DNA of 64,000 bases from Mycobacterium sp. 1274761.0 (GCF_001668615.1 NZ_LZMC01000030.1:1-64000), one strand, 5' to 3'; positions 44,232 through 54,968 are shown, counted from the first letter of the stretch. Notes: generated by a model not told the origin, from the letters alone. Numbers and translations are program-made.

Positions 44232-45010
44232 GGCCCTTGTCCGCAGCCGTTCGTCCGCCGGCCCGGTTTGGGTTGGCCTGCTTCGTCGGGTCGCCGGTTG
44301 CGGGTGTGGGAGTGTGTCTGGGGGCGCCGGCGCGGAGTGCTGCGGGGCAGCGGCGGCAGCGCGGACGGTCCGTCGGTGTGGAGTTTGTCGATCAGCTCGT
44401 CGGCGACCTCGGCGAGCTTGCGCTCGTCGGCGTAGGCCAGCCGCGACGGCAGCTCCTTGAGCGGCACCCAGGCCACCTCGCTGACCTCGACGTCCTCGTC
44501 GGACAGCTCGCCGCCGAGAAACCGCATCAAGTAGTGGTGCACGGTCTTGTGCACCCGTCTGCCCTCGGTGACGAACCAGTAGTCGATGCTGCCGAGCGAG
44601 GCCAGCACGTCGCCTTTGATGCCGGTTTCCTCGGCGACCTCGCGGATCGCGGTCTGCTCAGCGGTTTCGCCGAGTTCGATGTGGCCCTTGGGCAGCGACC
44701 ACAGCATCCGCCCGCGCCGGTCGACCCGGCCGATGAGCGCGGCGACCTGGCTTTCCTTCGGTCCGTCGATCCCGTCGATGACCAGCCCGCCCGCGGAGGT
44801 TTCGTGCACGGTGCGCAGCCGGTCCGTGCCGCGGCGGGGACTGCGCGGTTTGTGCGGCTTGGGCCTGCCGTCGGGTACGGGGGTGGTGATGTTCTCGGGC
44901 ACGGCGGAGTTGTTGTGCTTAGCGGAGCTGGTGTCGGGTGGACCTGCCGCGCGCCGACCACGACGTCGCCCGCGGCGCCGTCGTGGTTTGGCCTGTTCGC
45001 CGTCCGACAC
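44228..45010 (-). CDS. mutT4: MutT4, NUDIX hydrolase
   Basis: 260 residues from the GTG at 45010, where the conserved [17 protein letters not shown] begins. An alternative GTG at 45052 adds 14 residues that lack family match. The N-terminal ~70 residues are basic and disordered. The Nudix box is complete: [20 protein letters not shown], followed by TG. The M. tuberculosis enzyme hydrolyses dinucleoside polyphosphates and similar substrates. The C-terminal tail is Pro/Arg-rich. First gene of the leftward mutT4-Rv3909-murJ series, divergent from pcnA. Confidence 0.92.
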   Translation of the reverse strand: MSDGEQAKPRRRRGRRRGRRAAGPPDTSSAKHNNSAVPENITTPVPDGRPKPHKPRSPRRGTDRLRTVHETSAGGLVIDGIDGPKESQVAALIGRVDRRGRMLWSLPKGHIELGETAEQTAIREVAEETGIKGDVLASLGSIDYWFVTEGRRVHKTVHHYLMRFLGGELSDEDVEVSEVAWVPLKELPSRLAYADERKLAEVADELIDKLHTDGPSALPPLPRSTPRRRPQTHSHTRNRRPDEAGQPKPGRRTNGCGQGP

Positions 45011-45094
45011 CCAAGCGATAGTAGCTGGCAGGAATATTCGCTCCCCCTGCACTCGCCGCTCGCTGCAGGACCGTTACCTCTACGCTCAGTGAAC

Positions 45095-46519
45095 GTGTCC
45101 GACAACGCTGATCTGCTCATCGCCGCCCAGGTGGCGTTGCACCGACACATCGAGCTGCTGAAAGACCTCGGCCGGTTGTTCGCTGAGGCGGGCCACGAGC
45201 TGTATCTCGTCGGCGGAAGCGTGCGCGATGCGTTGCTCGGCCGGCTCGGCACCGACTTGGACTTCACCACCAACGCCAGGCCCGACGAGATGGTGAGGAT
45301 TCTGCGGCCGTGGGCCGACGCATTGTGGGACACCGGCATCGAGTACGGCACGATCGGCGTCGGCAAGCACGATCAGCGGGTGGAGATCACCACGTTCCGT
45401 GCCGACACATACGACCAGGTGTCGCGCAATCCGGAAGTGCGCTTCGGCGACCGCCTCGACGACGACCTGATCCGGCGGGACTTCACCGTCAACGCGATGG
45501 CGGTGCGCGTCACGGCCGACGGCCCGGGCGAATTCCTCGATCCCCTAAACGGTTTGACCGCGCTGCAGGCCCGGGTGCTGGACACCCCGTCGGCGCCGGA
45601 GGTGTCGTTCGGTGATGATCCGCTGCGGATGCTGCGGGCGGCGCGGTTCGTGTCGCAGCTGGGTTTCACGGTGGCGCCGCGGGTCAGCGAGGCGATGGCG
45701 GCGATGGCCGGTCAGCTCGAACGCATCACCGCCGAACGGGTCGCCGCCGAACTCGACAAGTTGATCCTCGGTGACGATCCGGTGGCGGGCATCGATTTGA
45801 TGGTGGCCAGCGGTCTGGGTGATGTGGTGTTGCCGGAAGTCGGTGCGATGCGGATGGCGATCGACGAACACCATCAGCACAAGGACGTCTATCAGCATTC
45901 GCTGACGGTGCTGCGGCAGGCTATCGCGTTGGAAGACGAGCCGGATCTGGTGCTGCGCTGGGCGGCGCTGCTGCACGACATCGGCAAGCCGTCGACGCGG
46001 CGCCACGAGCCCGGCGGCGGGGTGAGCTTTCATCATCACGAGGTGGTCGGCGCCAAGATGACCCGAAAGCGGATGCGGGCGCTGAAGTACTCCAAACAGA
46101 TGGTCGACGACGTGTCGCAGTTGGTGTATCTGCATCTGCGGTTCCACGGATACGGCGACGGTACGTGGACCGATTCGGCGGTCCGGCGCTATGTCACCGA
46201 CGCTGGCCCGCTGCTGCCGCGGCTGCACAAGCTGGTGCGGGCCGACTGCACGACGCGCAACAAGCGGCGCGCGGCGCGGCTGCAGGCCAACTACGACGAT
46301 CTGGAGAAGCGGATCGCCGAGCTGGCCGCCAAGGAGGACCTGCAACGCGTCCGGCCGGACCTCGACGGCAACGAGATCATGAAGATCCTCGACATCCCCG
46401 CGGGCCCTCAGGTCGGCGAGGCGTGGCGCTATCTGAAGGAGCTGCGACTGGACCGCGGACCGCTGGACCATGACGAGGCCGTCGCCGAACTGCTGAAGTG
46501 GTGGAACCCCCGCAGCTAG
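45095..46519 (+). CDS. pcnA: CCA tRNA nucleotidyltransferase (PcnA)
   Basis: 474 residues from the GTG at 45095; a GTG at 45089 is equally possible, and no strong ribosome-binding site decides. Class II CCA-adding core: LVGGSVRDALLGR, the catalytic DLDF (Asp pair), RRDFTVNAMA, and GDDPLRMLRAARF. An HD domain follows (LLHDIGKPSTRR, FHHHEVVGAKM). It completes the CCA ends that the two tRNAs in this window do not encode. M. tuberculosis Rv3907c is the counterpart. Confidence 0.94.
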   Translation: MSDNADLLIAAQVALHRHIELLKDLGRLFAEAGHELYLVGGSVRDALLGRLGTDLDFTTNARPDEMVRILRPWADALWDTGIEYGTIGVGKHDQRVEITTFRADTYDQVSRNPEVRFGDRLDDDLIRRDFTVNAMAVRVTADGPGEFLDPLNGLTALQARVLDTPSAPEVSFGDDPLRMLRAARFVSQLGFTVAPRVSEAMAAMAGQLERITAERVAAELDKLILGDDPVAGIDLMVASGLGDVVLPEVGAMRMAIDEHHQHKDVYQHSLTVLRQAIALEDEPDLVLRWAALLHDIGKPSTRRHEPGGGVSFHHHEVVGAKMTRKRMRALKYSKQMVDDVSQLVYLHLRFHGYGDGTWTDSAVRRYVTDAGPLLPRLHKLVRADCTTRNKRRAARLQANYDDLEKRIAELAAKEDLQRVRPDLDGNEIMKILDIPAGPQVGEAWRYLKELRLDRGPLDHDEAVAELLKWWNPRS

Positions 46520-46631
46520 CGCATCTAGCACCGCGACCGTGCGCGTCTGCTGTGCGACACGCCGCCTCCCGCGGCCAGTAGTGCATAGCCGCTTGTGGAA
46601 CTCAATCGAGGGAGCCGGCGTCTGAACGGGC

Positions 46632-47132
46632 ATGGATTACTGCCTCTCTGACGGCGACGGCTCGGCGACGATGTGGACCGCGCCGCTGGACACCGACGTC
46701 GACGGAAACGGCACGTTGGACGCGGTCGGCCTCGACGTCGACGGTGACGGTGGGCTGGACGACGCGCTGGCCGATCTCGACGGCGACGGGACCGCCGATC
46801 ACGCCGTCCTCAACGGCGAGGCCTATTTCACTGATGACGGGTCAGGTACCTGGACGGTGAGCGCCGACCGCGGCGGAGTGGGCCCACAGCTTGCTAGGGG
46901 ATTGCGATGGTTCGGCCTCGACGGTGCCGAGAACGTCGGCGGCCCGACCGTGGACCTGGACGGCGACGGGAAGGCAGCCGATCGGTTGATCGACACCGAC
47001 GGCAACGGGCTGGCTGACCGCGCGCTCGGTGACGGCGTCGGCTACGTCGACACCGACGGCGACGGCACGTGGGACATCAAGCTGACCGATAAGGACGGCG
47101 ACGGCCGGGCCGACGCCGCCAATGCGCTCTAG
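46632..47132 (+). CDS. DxDxDG-repeat, probable calcium-binding protein (Rv3906c-like)
   Basis: 166 residues with at least seven Asp-rich loops of the form DxDGxGxxD ([73 protein letters not shown]). They are arranged as two groups around a central non-repeat segment near 70-95. Such loops bind calcium in EF-hand, dockerin and thrombospondin type 3 proteins. There is no signal peptide or membrane helix. Rv3906c, a small protein once annotated as pullulanase-like, occupies the same place beside pcnA. Enzyme function is not supported. Convergent with the next gene, sharing CTAG in the stop codons. Confidence 0.82.
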   Translation: MDYCLSDGDGSATMWTAPLDTDVDGNGTLDAVGLDVDGDGGLDDALADLDGDGTADHAVLNGEAYFTDDGSGTWTVSADRGGVGPQLARGLRWFGLDGAENVGGPTVDLDGDGKAADRLIDTDGNGLADRALGDGVGYVDTDGDGTWDIKLTDKDGDGRADAANAL

Positions 47133-47905
47133 CCGCGGCCGGGACCGGGCGGCCCTGCGAACGCCTGCGCGATCGTCAGCCATCGCTGCGCGTCCTCACC
47201 GACGGCTACGACGTCGAGCTCCGCCCGCGGCCGTCGCTGCGTGACCAGGAAGCAGAAGTCCTCGGCCGAACCCGTCACCCGCTGCGCCGCATTCTCGGGT
47301 CCCCACGCCCACGTCGACCCGTCGGGTGCGCTCAGCTCGACCCGGAACAAATCCGTCGGCGCGGCAAGGCCGTTGATCGCAAACGCGAAATCACGGGTGC
47401 GCACACCGATGTGCGCAATCGAGCGCAGCCGTGCCGTGGCGGGCCGTTGCACGCCCAACGCGTCGGCGACGTCGAGGCCGTGCGCCCACGTCTCCATCAG
47501 CCGCGCGGTCGCCATCGACGCCGCGCTCATCGGCGGCCCGAACCACGGCAGCTTGCGCCCGTCGGGCACGGTCAGCAGCGCATCGTGCAACCGCGTGCGG
47601 GTGCTGCGCCAGTCGGCCAGCAGGTCGGCCGGCGGTACCGCGGCGATCTGTTCGGCGCCCCTGTCGACGAAACCGGCGGGGTCCTCGGCCGCCGAGCCGA
47701 GCACTTCGTTGAAGCCCGCTTCATCGTCGACCGACAGCAGCGCGACGCGGTCGGTCCACAGTAAGTGGGCGATCTGATGGGCAACGGTCCAGCCCGGCGC
47801 GGGCGTCGGCGTCGCCCAGCCCTCGGCGGCCAGGTCGGCGACCAGTGCGTCGAGGGAATCGCTTTCGGCGCGAAGGTCGTCGATGATGGGGCCCGCGGTC
47901 GCCAT
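47129..47905 (-). CDS. Mycothiol-dependent maleylpyruvate isomerase-family protein (Rv0036c-like)
   Basis: 258 residues from the ATG at 47905; a GTG at 47914 adds three. N-terminal DinB-like four-helix domain with [14 protein letters not shown], whose His residues fit the metal site, and [15 protein letters not shown], whose His completes it. The C-terminal domain has [17 protein letters not shown] and [10 protein letters not shown], as in the TIGR03084-type subgroup. Members use mycothiol or a metal for isomerase or transferase reactions; the substrate here is unknown. Confidence 0.83.
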   Translation of the reverse strand: MATAGPIIDDLRAESDSLDALVADLAAEGWATPTPAPGWTVAHQIAHLLWTDRVALLSVDDEAGFNEVLGSAAEDPAGFVDRGAEQIAAVPPADLLADWRSTRTRLHDALLTVPDGRKLPWFGPPMSAASMATARLMETWAHGLDVADALGVQRPATARLRSIAHIGVRTRDFAFAINGLAAPTDLFRVELSAPDGSTWAWGPENAAQRVTGSAEDFCFLVTQRRPRAELDVVAVGEDAQRWLTIAQAFAGPPGPGRG

Positions 47906-47915
47906 GCGGGCCACC

Positions 47916-49196
47916 TTAACGCGGCGCCTGTCGCAGCCGGGCGATGCTGGCGTGGGCGGTCAGCCCGGCCAGATAGACCACCGATCCCGCAACCACCAGC
48001 CACGGGGAACGGCCGTCGGCCGGAATCACCGCCGCAGCGGCCGTGAGCGCCACACACGTCGAGATCCAGAACACCGCATCCTGTACCGCGAACACGTGAC
48101 CGCGCAGCGCGTCGTCGACGTCGATCTGCATAGCGGAGTCAACGCACAGCTTGACCACCTGACCGAGCACGCCGAGCACGAACCCGCACACCATCATCAG
48201 CGGCACCTGGAGGCCAATGCCGCCCAGCTGAATGAAAGCGGCCAGCAGCAGCGTCGCGTTGGCGGTGCGGTAGCGGCCCCACCGGCCGATGGCGCTGGGC
48301 GTGATGAGGTTCGCCAGGAACGCGCCGATGCCGACGGTGAACAGGAACAGCGCTGAGGTGCCGAAACCGGCGACGCTGTGGGTGTCGCTGTGCCGCACCA
48401 TCACCAGCACCAGCATGGTGTTGATGCCGAGCACCATCCGGTGTGCGGCCAGCCCGGCCAGCGTGGCCGCCACGGTGCGCACCGCCGACACCGTGCGCGC
48501 GCCGTGCAGCCAACCGGTCGCCACCGCGTAGAGCACCGACCCGTGAATGCTGCGCCGGCTCTCGTGCGGGCCCAGCACACGCGGGGGAAACCGCACCGAC
48601 AGCAGCAGCGCCACCGCGACCGGGACCACGACAATCAGCATGATCGTCGCCGCGCCCGTATCGCCGGCACCGAACAGCCAACGCAGCAGCAGCATGAAAC
48701 CCGCACCGAGAAACGCCGCCGCTCCGCCGGTAGCCGTCGCCACCGAGTTCATCGTCACCACCTGATCGCGCGGCACCACGTCAGGAAGCGCCGCCGACAG
48801 ACCGGAGGAGACGAAGCGGGTGAACCCGTTGACGACCAACGCGCCCAACAGAATCGCCCAATCGCGGGCGCTCGCCGCGAGCAGGCCCGCGATGGCGAGG
48901 ACCACCACCACCCGGCCGACGTTCGCGCCGATCAGGACGAGCCGCCGGTCCCACCGGTCCAGCAGCGCGCCGGCGAACGGGCCGAGCACGGAGTAGGGCA
49001 GGTACAAGACGGCGAAGGCGGCGACGAGTTCCCACGGGCCCGCTGCGCGTTCGGGGTTGAAGATCAGCCCACCGGCGAGCCCGGCCTGAAACAGGCCGTC
49101 GCCGAATTGGCTTGCCGTGCGCAGCTCGAGCAGGCGCCAGAACTGGGGGAGGCTGCGCACCGACCGCCACAGGGCAACCGGTGCGTGCGCGTCCAC
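47916..49196 (-). CDS. MFS transporter (Rv0037c-like)
   Basis: 426 residues with about ten to twelve hydrophobic helices. The loop between helices 2 and 3 reads [20 protein letters not shown], matching the MFS signature GxLxDRxxRR. Substrate is unknown; the family resembles drug exporters. It lies 10 bp upstream of the maleylpyruvate-type gene on the same strand and is divergent from yqgE with 78 bp between starts. Confidence 0.87.
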   Translation of the reverse strand: MDAHAPVALWRSVRSLPQFWRLLELRTASQFGDGLFQAGLAGGLIFNPERAAGPWELVAAFAVLYLPYSVLGPFAGALLDRWDRRLVLIGANVGRVVVVLAIAGLLAASARDWAILLGALVVNGFTRFVSSGLSAALPDVVPRDQVVTMNSVATATGGAAAFLGAGFMLLLRWLFGAGDTGAATIMLIVVVPVAVALLLSVRFPPRVLGPHESRRSIHGSVLYAVATGWLHGARTVSAVRTVAATLAGLAAHRMVLGINTMLVLVMVRHSDTHSVAGFGTSALFLFTVGIGAFLANLITPSAIGRWGRYRTANATLLLAAFIQLGGIGLQVPLMMVCGFVLGVLGQVVKLCVDSAMQIDVDDALRGHVFAVQDAVFWISTCVALTAAAAVIPADGRSPWLVVAGSVVYLAGLTAHASIARLRQAPR

Positions 49197-49274
49197 GAGA
49201 ATTCACAGTACAAATATCTCGGCGGCCCGCGCCTGTTCGTCACGTTGCTCGTTCGCTGGTGCCATGATGGTGGG

Positions 49275-49889
49275 GTGGCACAGTCAGAGGATCCGGAGGA
49301 CTTCAGAGAGGGGGTCGCTCCGACGGCGAACCGGGTGCGCGCCGGAACCCTGCTGCTGGCCAACACCGATCTGCTCGAGCCCACCTTCCGCCGCAGCGTG
49401 ATCTACATCGTCGAGCACAACGACGGCGGCACGCTCGGGGTGGTGCTGAACCGGCCCAGCGAAACCGCGGTGTACAACGTGCTGCCGCAATGGGCGAAGC
49501 TGGCCACCAAGCCGAAGACGATGTTCATCGGCGGCCCCGTGAAGCGCGATGCCGCGCTGTGCCTGGCGACCCTGCGGGTGGGCACCAATCCCAGCGGTGT
49601 GCCGGGGCTGCGCCACGTGCAGGGCCGGATGGCGATGGTCGACCTAGACGCCGAACCCGAGGCGATCGCGCCCATGGTTGAAGGCGTGCGGATCTTTGCC
49701 GGGTATTCGGGGTGGACCATCGGGCAGCTGGACGGCGAGATCGAACGCGACGACTGGATCGTGTTGTCGGCGTTGCCCTCCGACGTCCTGGTCGAGGCCC
49801 GGGTGGATCTGTGGGGGAGGGTGCTGCGGCGTCAGCCGTTGCCGTTGTCGCTGCTGGCGACCCATCCGATCGACATCAGCCGCAACTAG
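49275..49889 (+). CDS. YqgE/AlgH family protein (UPF0301)
   Basis: 204 residues from the GTG at 49275. The conserved core starts at VRAGTLLLANTDLLEPTF, with VIYIVEHNDGGTLGVVLNRPS, FIGGPVKRD and GYSGWTIGQLDGEI. Function of the family is uncertain. An in-frame opening far upstream runs antisense to the MFS gene and is not coding. Its stop codon overlaps that of the next, convergent gene by CTAG (49886-49889). Confidence 0.92.
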   Translation: MAQSEDPEDFREGVAPTANRVRAGTLLLANTDLLEPTFRRSVIYIVEHNDGGTLGVVLNRPSETAVYNVLPQWAKLATKPKTMFIGGPVKRDAALCLATLRVGTNPSGVPGLRHVQGRMAMVDLDAEPEAIAPMVEGVRIFAGYSGWTIGQLDGEIERDDWIVLSALPSDVLVEARVDLWGRVLRRQPLPLSLLATHPIDISRN

Positions 49890-50245
49890 CCGCGCGACAG
49901 CGCGCAGGTGGCGCACGCGCCGGTGCCACAGCCGCTCGCTGCGCTACCACACGCCGCTCCCTCACGCGCTGCGACGAATTTAGCGCTCTGCCAACAGCCC
50001 GCCGCTACGGTGGTGACCGCCCCGATCACGCAGACGATCAGCACCACCACGCCGGTGTCGGGCTGTGTCGACAAAGCGACCACACCCGCGACGGCCAGCA
50101 TCGCCGCGGCGGCCAGTTGGGTCGGCGCAACGGCGCGCAGAACCTGGGCCACCATGTCGGCGGAGCAGGGACGCGACAACGTCCACCCGCCGAGAGCGGC
50201 GGTCGCCAGCGCGGCGCACAGACAACCAACCGCCGCGAAAAACAT
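49886..50245 (-). CDS. Small membrane protein with Cys-rich C-terminal tail (Rv0039c-like)
   Basis: 119 residues. Three hydrophobic helices (~2-22, ~42-60 and ~66-86) are followed by a tail holding Cys-x6-Cys-x4-Cys-x2-Cys (CGSAASGCGTGACATC). The tail could bind a metal or form disulphides, depending on which side of the membrane it is. Function is unknown. Same place as Rv0039c, between yqgE and the Mtc28 gene. Confidence 0.8.
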   Translation of the reverse strand: MFFAAVGCLCAALATAALGGWTLSRPCSADMVAQVLRAVAPTQLAAAAMLAVAGVVALSTQPDTGVVVLIVCVIGAVTTVAAGCWQSAKFVAAREGAACGSAASGCGTGACATCALSRG

Positions 50246-50279
50246 GCGGCTTACCTTAAGGGTCGCCGCACCGACCGCG

Positions 50280-51149
50280 CTACCGGGGCGGGCCGACCGG
50301 GCTGATCCTGAACCCGTTGGTGATGGCGTCGGTGGCGTCGGCGGCCGCGACGGCCTCGCCGACGGTCGTCGTCACCGACAGCGTCACCAGGTACTTGTCG
50401 GGTCCGGCAGTGGCGATGGTGTGCCGCCGGGATGTGTTGAGCGACATGTTGTTCTCGCGGTAGGTGCCCTCGATCGCCGCCGACGGCATGCCGCCGAAAT
50501 CGCCGAGCGTCGCCTTGGTGGTGCGCCACGCCGGCAGCTGCTGGGAATCGATGAAGCCGTGGGTGATGGCTTCCTTGGGATCGAAGTCGCCGCCGACGAG
50601 CTTGTAGACCACGAGAGCGGCGTTCGAGGTGTAGATGCCGTCGCCGCCGACACGGTCGGCGATCACGGCGAACGCGTCGGGCACGTTCGGGTCGGGCACC
50701 TGCGACCATCCGCGCGGTACCGGTAGCACGATGTTGAGCGCCTTGAAGTCGCGGGCCGACTGAGGTTGCAGCGTGGCCCCTTTCGATTTGAGGAAGTCGG
50801 CCAGCGTCCCCGCGGTCGCGGGCACCAGCGCTTGCGGCACGGCGGCCGTCGCGGCCAGGGATTGGACGCCGGGTGCCGTTGGGCTGGCGGCCAGCGGGGC
50901 GGCGGCCTGAGCGACGGGTGCGGTGGGCACTGCGGGCACCATGGGTGGGATGCCGAGCGGGGTCGCGGCTGGCGCGACGGCGGCGCCGGGCACCTGCTGG
51001 ATGACGGGTGCCGGTTGGGGAGGTACGGGATAGAGCGGATCGGCCGCGGCGGTGGGACCCGCCAGGCCCAGCACGCCAGCCATGCTCGCGACGATGCTCG
51101 CGGAGAGGCCGCCTCCCAAGATTCGCCAGCGGCGAGCAGTGTTGTTCAT
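50280..51149 (-). CDS. mtc28: Proline-rich secreted antigen (Mtc28/Rv0040c-like), LpqN domain
   Basis: 289 residues. Signal peptide of ~36 residues with an AxA-type site (AGPTAAAD), then a Pro/Ala/Val-rich stretch to ~115. An LpqN/LpqT domain follows ([50 protein letters not shown]). No lipobox Cys, so it is secreted rather than a lipoprotein. The M. tuberculosis counterpart is the 28-kDa proline-rich antigen. Divergent from leuS. Confidence 0.88.
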   Translation of the reverse strand: MNNTARRWRILGGGLSASIVASMAGVLGLAGPTAAADPLYPVPPQPAPVIQQVPGAAVAPAATPLGIPPMVPAVPTAPVAQAAAPLAASPTAPGVQSLAATAAVPQALVPATAGTLADFLKSKGATLQPQSARDFKALNIVLPVPRGWSQVPDPNVPDAFAVIADRVGGDGIYTSNAALVVYKLVGGDFDPKEAITHGFIDSQQLPAWRTTKATLGDFGGMPSAAIEGTYRENNMSLNTSRRHTIATAGPDKYLVTLSVTTTVGEAVAAADATDAITNGFRISPVGPPR

Positions 51150-51343
51150 CGCCCGAATCCTTTCCCAGTTCCTTTCCGGCTATGGGGCCATCGGCCCCTG
51201 GTCAGGGGGCGACCGTAACCCCGCCGTCGACAGGGCCACCAGGGCTGGAACCGACCTGGAATGAAGCTCTGATCGCTCCGCAATGCAACCGATACCTGCC
51301 CGTGGCCGATGAGCGGTCACCGGCGGCCCTTTACCCTGTCCAC

Positions 51344-54214
51344 GTGAGTAGTGAGTCGGTCACCAGCGCTTCCGAGGCGTCAGCCGACACCCCGCAGTAC
51401 CGCTATACCGCGAAGCTGGCCGGGGAGATCGAGCGCGCCTGGCAGCAGCGCTGGCAGGAGCTGGGGACGTTTGAAGTGCCCAACCCGGTGGGTTCCCTGG
51501 CACCGACCGACGGGTCGCCGGTGCCCGCCGACAAGATGTTCGTCCAGGACATGTTCCCGTACCCCTCGGGCGAGGGTCTGCACGTCGGCCATCCGCTGGG
51601 ATACATCGCGACCGACGTCTATGCCAGGTACTTCCGGATGGCCGGCCGTAATGTATTGCACGCGTTGGGGTTCGATGCATTCGGACTGCCTGCCGAGCAG
51701 TACGCAGTGCAAACCGGAACCCATCCGCGCGTCCGGACCGAAGCCAACATCGTCAACTTCCGCCGCCAGCTGGGCCGTCTGGGCCTGGGTCACGACGCGC
51801 GACGCAGCTTCTCCACCACCGACGTCGACTTCTATAAGTGGACGCAGTGGATCTTCCTGCAGATCTACAACGCGTGGTTCGACAAGGACGCCAATCGGGC
51901 CCGCCGCATCGACGAGCTGATCGCCGAGTTCGACTCCGGCAAGCGCAGCCTCGACGACGGCAGGCGGTGGTCGGCGTTGACGGCCGACGAACGCGCTGAC
52001 GTGATCGACTCTTGCCGGCTGGTGTATCACGCCGACTCGATGGTCAACTGGTGCCCCGGCCTTGGCACGGTGCTGGCCAACGAAGAGGTCACCTCCGACG
52101 GCCGCAGCGACCGCGGCAACTTCCCTGTGTTCCGAAAGCGGCTGCGGCAGTGGATGATGCGCATCACCGCCTACTCCGACCGGCTACTCGACGACCTCGA
52201 CGTGCTGGAGTGGCCCGAGAAGGTCAAGACCATGCAGCGCAACTGGATCGGCCGATCCACCGGCGCCGCAGTGCTTTTCGGCACCGACGCAGGCGACGTC
52301 GAGGTGTTCACCACGCGGCCGGACACCTTGTTCGGCGCGACGTATCTGGTGCTGGCGCCCGAGCATCCGTTGGTCGAGCAGCTCACCGCCGCGCAGTGGC
52401 CCGACGGCGACGTCGATCCGCGCTGGACCTACGGTGCGGCGAGCCCCGGCGAGGCCGTCGCGGCTTACCGTAAGGCGATCGCGGCCAAGTCGGACCTCGA
52501 GCGTCAGGAAGCCAAGACGAAAACCGGCGTCTTCCTCGGCAACTACGCCACCAATCCCGCCAACGGCCAACAGGTTCCGATCTTCATCGCCGACTACGTC
52601 CTGATCGGCTACGGCACCGGCGCGATCATGTCGGTGCCCGGCCACGACCACCGCGACTGGGAGTTCGCCCGCGAATTCGGGTTGCCGATCGTGGAAGTGA
52701 TTGCCGGCGGCGACGTTTCGCAGGCGGCATTCACCGGTGACGGTGTGCTCGTCAACTCCGACTATCTCAACGGGTTGAGCGTGGAGTCCGCCAAGGAGGC
52801 CATCACCGCGCGACTGGTTGCCGACGGCGTCGGGCAGGCGCGCGTGGAATACAAACTGCGCGACTGGTTGTTCGCCCGTCAGCGCTACTGGGGCGAGCCC
52901 TTCCCGATCGTCTACGACGAGAACGGCCGAGCCCACCCGCTGCCCGAGTCCGAGCTGCCCGTCGAGCTGCCCGACATCGACGACTATTCGCCGGTGCTGT
53001 TCGATCCCGACGACGCCGACAGCGAGCCGAACCCGCCGCTGAACAAGGCGACCGAATGGGTGCACGTCGAGCTGGACCTCGGTGACGGCCTCAAGACCTA
53101 CACCCGCGACGCCAACGTGATGCCTCAGTGGGCGGCGAGCTCGTGGTACGAGTTGCGCTACACCGACCCGCACAACTCGGAAGCCATGTGCGACAAGAAG
53201 AACGAGGCGTACTGGATGGGGCCGCGGCCGGCCGAACATGGTCCGGACGACCCGGGCGGTGTTGACCTCTACGTCGGCGGCGTCGAGCACGCGGTGCTGC
53301 ATCTGTTGTATTGCCGGTTCTGGCACAAGGTGCTCTACGACCTCGGCCATGTGTCGTCGCGCGAGCCGTATCGGCGCTTGGTGAATCAGGGCTACATCCA
53401 GGCGCACGCCTACACCGATGCCCGGGGGACGTACGTGCCCGCCGCGGAAGTCGTTGCGCGCGAAGGAAAGTTCTACTGGACCGGTTCCGATGGCGAGATC
53501 GAGGTCAACCAGGAGTTTGGCAAGATCGGCAAGAGCCTGAAGAACTCGGTGTCACCCGACGAGATCTGCGACAACTACGGCGCGGACACGCTGCGGGTGT
53601 ACGAGATGTCGATGGGCCCGCTGGAGGCCTCGCGGCCGTGGGCCACCAAGGACGTCGTCGGCGCTTACCGGTTCCTGCAGCGGGTGTGGCGGCTGGTCGT
53701 CGACGAGCAGACCGGCCAGTTGCGGGTCAGCGATGACGATCCTGATGAGGAGACGCTGCGGGCGTTGCACCGGACGATCGCCGGGGTCCGTGACGATTAC
53801 GCGGCGCTGCGTAACAACACCGCGGGCGCCAAGCTGATCGAGTACACCAATCACCTGACCAAGCAGCACAGCGGCGCAGTGCCCCGCGCCGCGGTCGAAC
53901 CGCTGGTGTTGATGGTCGCGCCCCTGGCGCCGCACCTCGCGGAGGAACTGTGGCAGCGGCTCGGACACGAGACCTCACTGGCGCACGGTCCGTTCCCGGT
54001 GGCCGACGAGACTTACCTGACCGTGGACACGGTCGAGTTTCCGGTGCAGGTAAACGGCAAGGTCCGCGGCCACGTCACGGTGCCCGCCGGCGCCGATGCC
54101 GACACGCTCGAGGCGGCAGCGCTGGCCGACGAGAAAGTGCAAGCCTTCCTCAACGGCGCGACACCGAAAAAGGTGATCGTCGTCGCAGGCCGCCTGGTGA
54201 ACCTCGTCGTCTAG
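51344..54214 (+). CDS. leuS: Leucyl-tRNA synthetase
   Basis: 956 residues from the GTG at 51344. Upstream in-frame sequence runs through the mtc28 region and is not coding. Class I motifs: HIGH variant HVGH near residue 80 ([11 protein letters not shown]), and KMSKS variant KIGKS near 726 ([16 protein letters not shown]). The CP1 editing domain lies between them ([31 protein letters not shown]). The anticodon-binding and C-terminal domain ends [16 protein letters not shown]. No T-box-like leader in the 194 bp upstream. Confidence 0.96.
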   Translation: MSSESVTSASEASADTPQYRYTAKLAGEIERAWQQRWQELGTFEVPNPVGSLAPTDGSPVPADKMFVQDMFPYPSGEGLHVGHPLGYIATDVYARYFRMAGRNVLHALGFDAFGLPAEQYAVQTGTHPRVRTEANIVNFRRQLGRLGLGHDARRSFSTTDVDFYKWTQWIFLQIYNAWFDKDANRARRIDELIAEFDSGKRSLDDGRRWSALTADERADVIDSCRLVYHADSMVNWCPGLGTVLANEEVTSDGRSDRGNFPVFRKRLRQWMMRITAYSDRLLDDLDVLEWPEKVKTMQRNWIGRSTGAAVLFGTDAGDVEVFTTRPDTLFGATYLVLAPEHPLVEQLTAAQWPDGDVDPRWTYGAASPGEAVAAYRKAIAAKSDLERQEAKTKTGVFLGNYATNPANGQQVPIFIADYVLIGYGTGAIMSVPGHDHRDWEFAREFGLPIVEVIAGGDVSQAAFTGDGVLVNSDYLNGLSVESAKEAITARLVADGVGQARVEYKLRDWLFARQRYWGEPFPIVYDENGRAHPLPESELPVELPDIDDYSPVLFDPDDADSEPNPPLNKATEWVHVELDLGDGLKTYTRDANVMPQWAASSWYELRYTDPHNSEAMCDKKNEAYWMGPRPAEHGPDDPGGVDLYVGGVEHAVLHLLYCRFWHKVLYDLGHVSSREPYRRLVNQGYIQAHAYTDARGTYVPAAEVVAREGKFYWTGSDGEIEVNQEFGKIGKSLKNSVSPDEICDNYGADTLRVYEMSMGPLEASRPWATKDVVGAYRFLQRVWRLVVDEQTGQLRVSDDDPDEETLRALHRTIAGVRDDYAALRNNTAGAKLIEYTNHLTKQHSGAVPRAAVEPLVLMVAPLAPHLAEELWQRLGHETSLAHGPFPVADETYLTVDTVEFPVQVNGKVRGHVTVPAGADADTLEAAALADEKVQAFLNGATPKKVIVVAGRLVNLVV

Positions 54215-54225
54215 CAGCGATTTGG

Positions 54226-54271
54226 GCGTGATTTCCCGCGCTGAGCGCGGGTTAACACGCCGAAATCACGC
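54226..54271. terminator. Nested palindrome between convergent leuS and SDR genes
   Basis: An outer stem GCGTGATTT (54226-54234) pairs with AAATCACGC (54263-54271). It encloses a perfect 7-bp hairpin CCCGCGC-TGA-GCGCGGG (54235-54251) and GTTAACACGCCG. It lies 12 bp after the leuS stop and just reaches the 3' end of the dehydrogenase gene. A bidirectional terminator for the two converging genes is likely, although there is no long U-run. It may also be a member of a dispersed palindromic repeat family. Confidence 0.5.
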
Positions 54272-54934
54272 ACGGGGGCGGACGACCACCTCGCGGATGT
54301 CCGCATCGGGCGGGGCATTAACCGTGTCGGCGACGACTTTCGCGACGGTTTGCGGGCTGAGGAACCGCGACGGGTCGTAATCGCCGCCCTCGTAGGCGAC
54401 GAGCCCCTCCTGCATCGCCGTCGCGATCCGGCCGGGATGAATCGACGACACCCGAAGGTCGTTCTCGTCGTTGCGCAGCGAATCGGCGAACCCGCGCAGC
54501 GCGAACTTGCTTGCAGTGTAGGACGCCAGGCCGGGCGAGGCGTTGATGCCCGCACCGGAATTGATGAACACGACGTGGCCGCGGGCGCTCCGCAGCGCGG
54601 GCAGCAGTGCGAGCGTAAGCGCAACCGCCCCAACGACATTGACCTCCATGGTGACGCGCCACTCGTCCACCGTCGACTCCGCGACCCGGCCCGGGAAGGC
54701 CGCGCCGGCGTTGTGGATCAGCACATCCAGCGAGTCAATCGGCTCGACGACGGCGGGGATGGCGTCGCTGTCCTGCAGATCCAGCGGCCACGTGGTGGCG
54801 CCCATCCGCTCGGCCAGCGCGTCCAGCCGGTCGGACGGCCGGCCGCCGAGAAACAGAGTGTGGGTGGGCGCGAGCGCTTCGGCGATGGCCGTGCCGAGCC
54901 CGCCCGTTGCACCGGTGATGAACGCGGTCGGCAT
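54266..54934 (-). CDS. Short-chain dehydrogenase/reductase
   Basis: 222 residues from the ATG at 54934 (MPTAFITGATGGLG). The longer open frame to 54997 would cross the divergent GgH start. Rossmann motif TGATGGLG, NAG in LIHNAGAAFPG, catalytic Ser in INSGAG and YTASK with Tyr and Lys. Classical SDR; substrate is unknown. Not part of the M. tuberculosis leuS neighbourhood. Divergent from the glucosylglycerate hydrolase with only 34 bp between starts. Confidence 0.88.
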   Translation of the reverse strand: MPTAFITGATGGLGTAIAEALAPTHTLFLGGRPSDRLDALAERMGATTWPLDLQDSDAIPAVVEPIDSLDVLIHNAGAAFPGRVAESTVDEWRVTMEVNVVGAVALTLALLPALRSARGHVVFINSGAGINASPGLASYTASKFALRGFADSLRNDENDLRVSSIHPGRIATAMQEGLVAYEGGDYDPSRFLSPQTVAKVVADTVNAPPDADIREVVVRPRA

Positions 54935-54968
54935 GCCGGACACCCTACCGACTGCGATCATGGATCCG

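Noticed and set aside
51150-51343. T-box riboswitch ahead of leuS
   Set aside because: No AGGGTGGNACCGCG-type T-box or specifier hairpin visible in the 194-bp gap.
52184-53407. 407-codon minus-strand frame opposite leuS
   Set aside because: Antisense shadow; leuS motifs are continuous on the plus strand.
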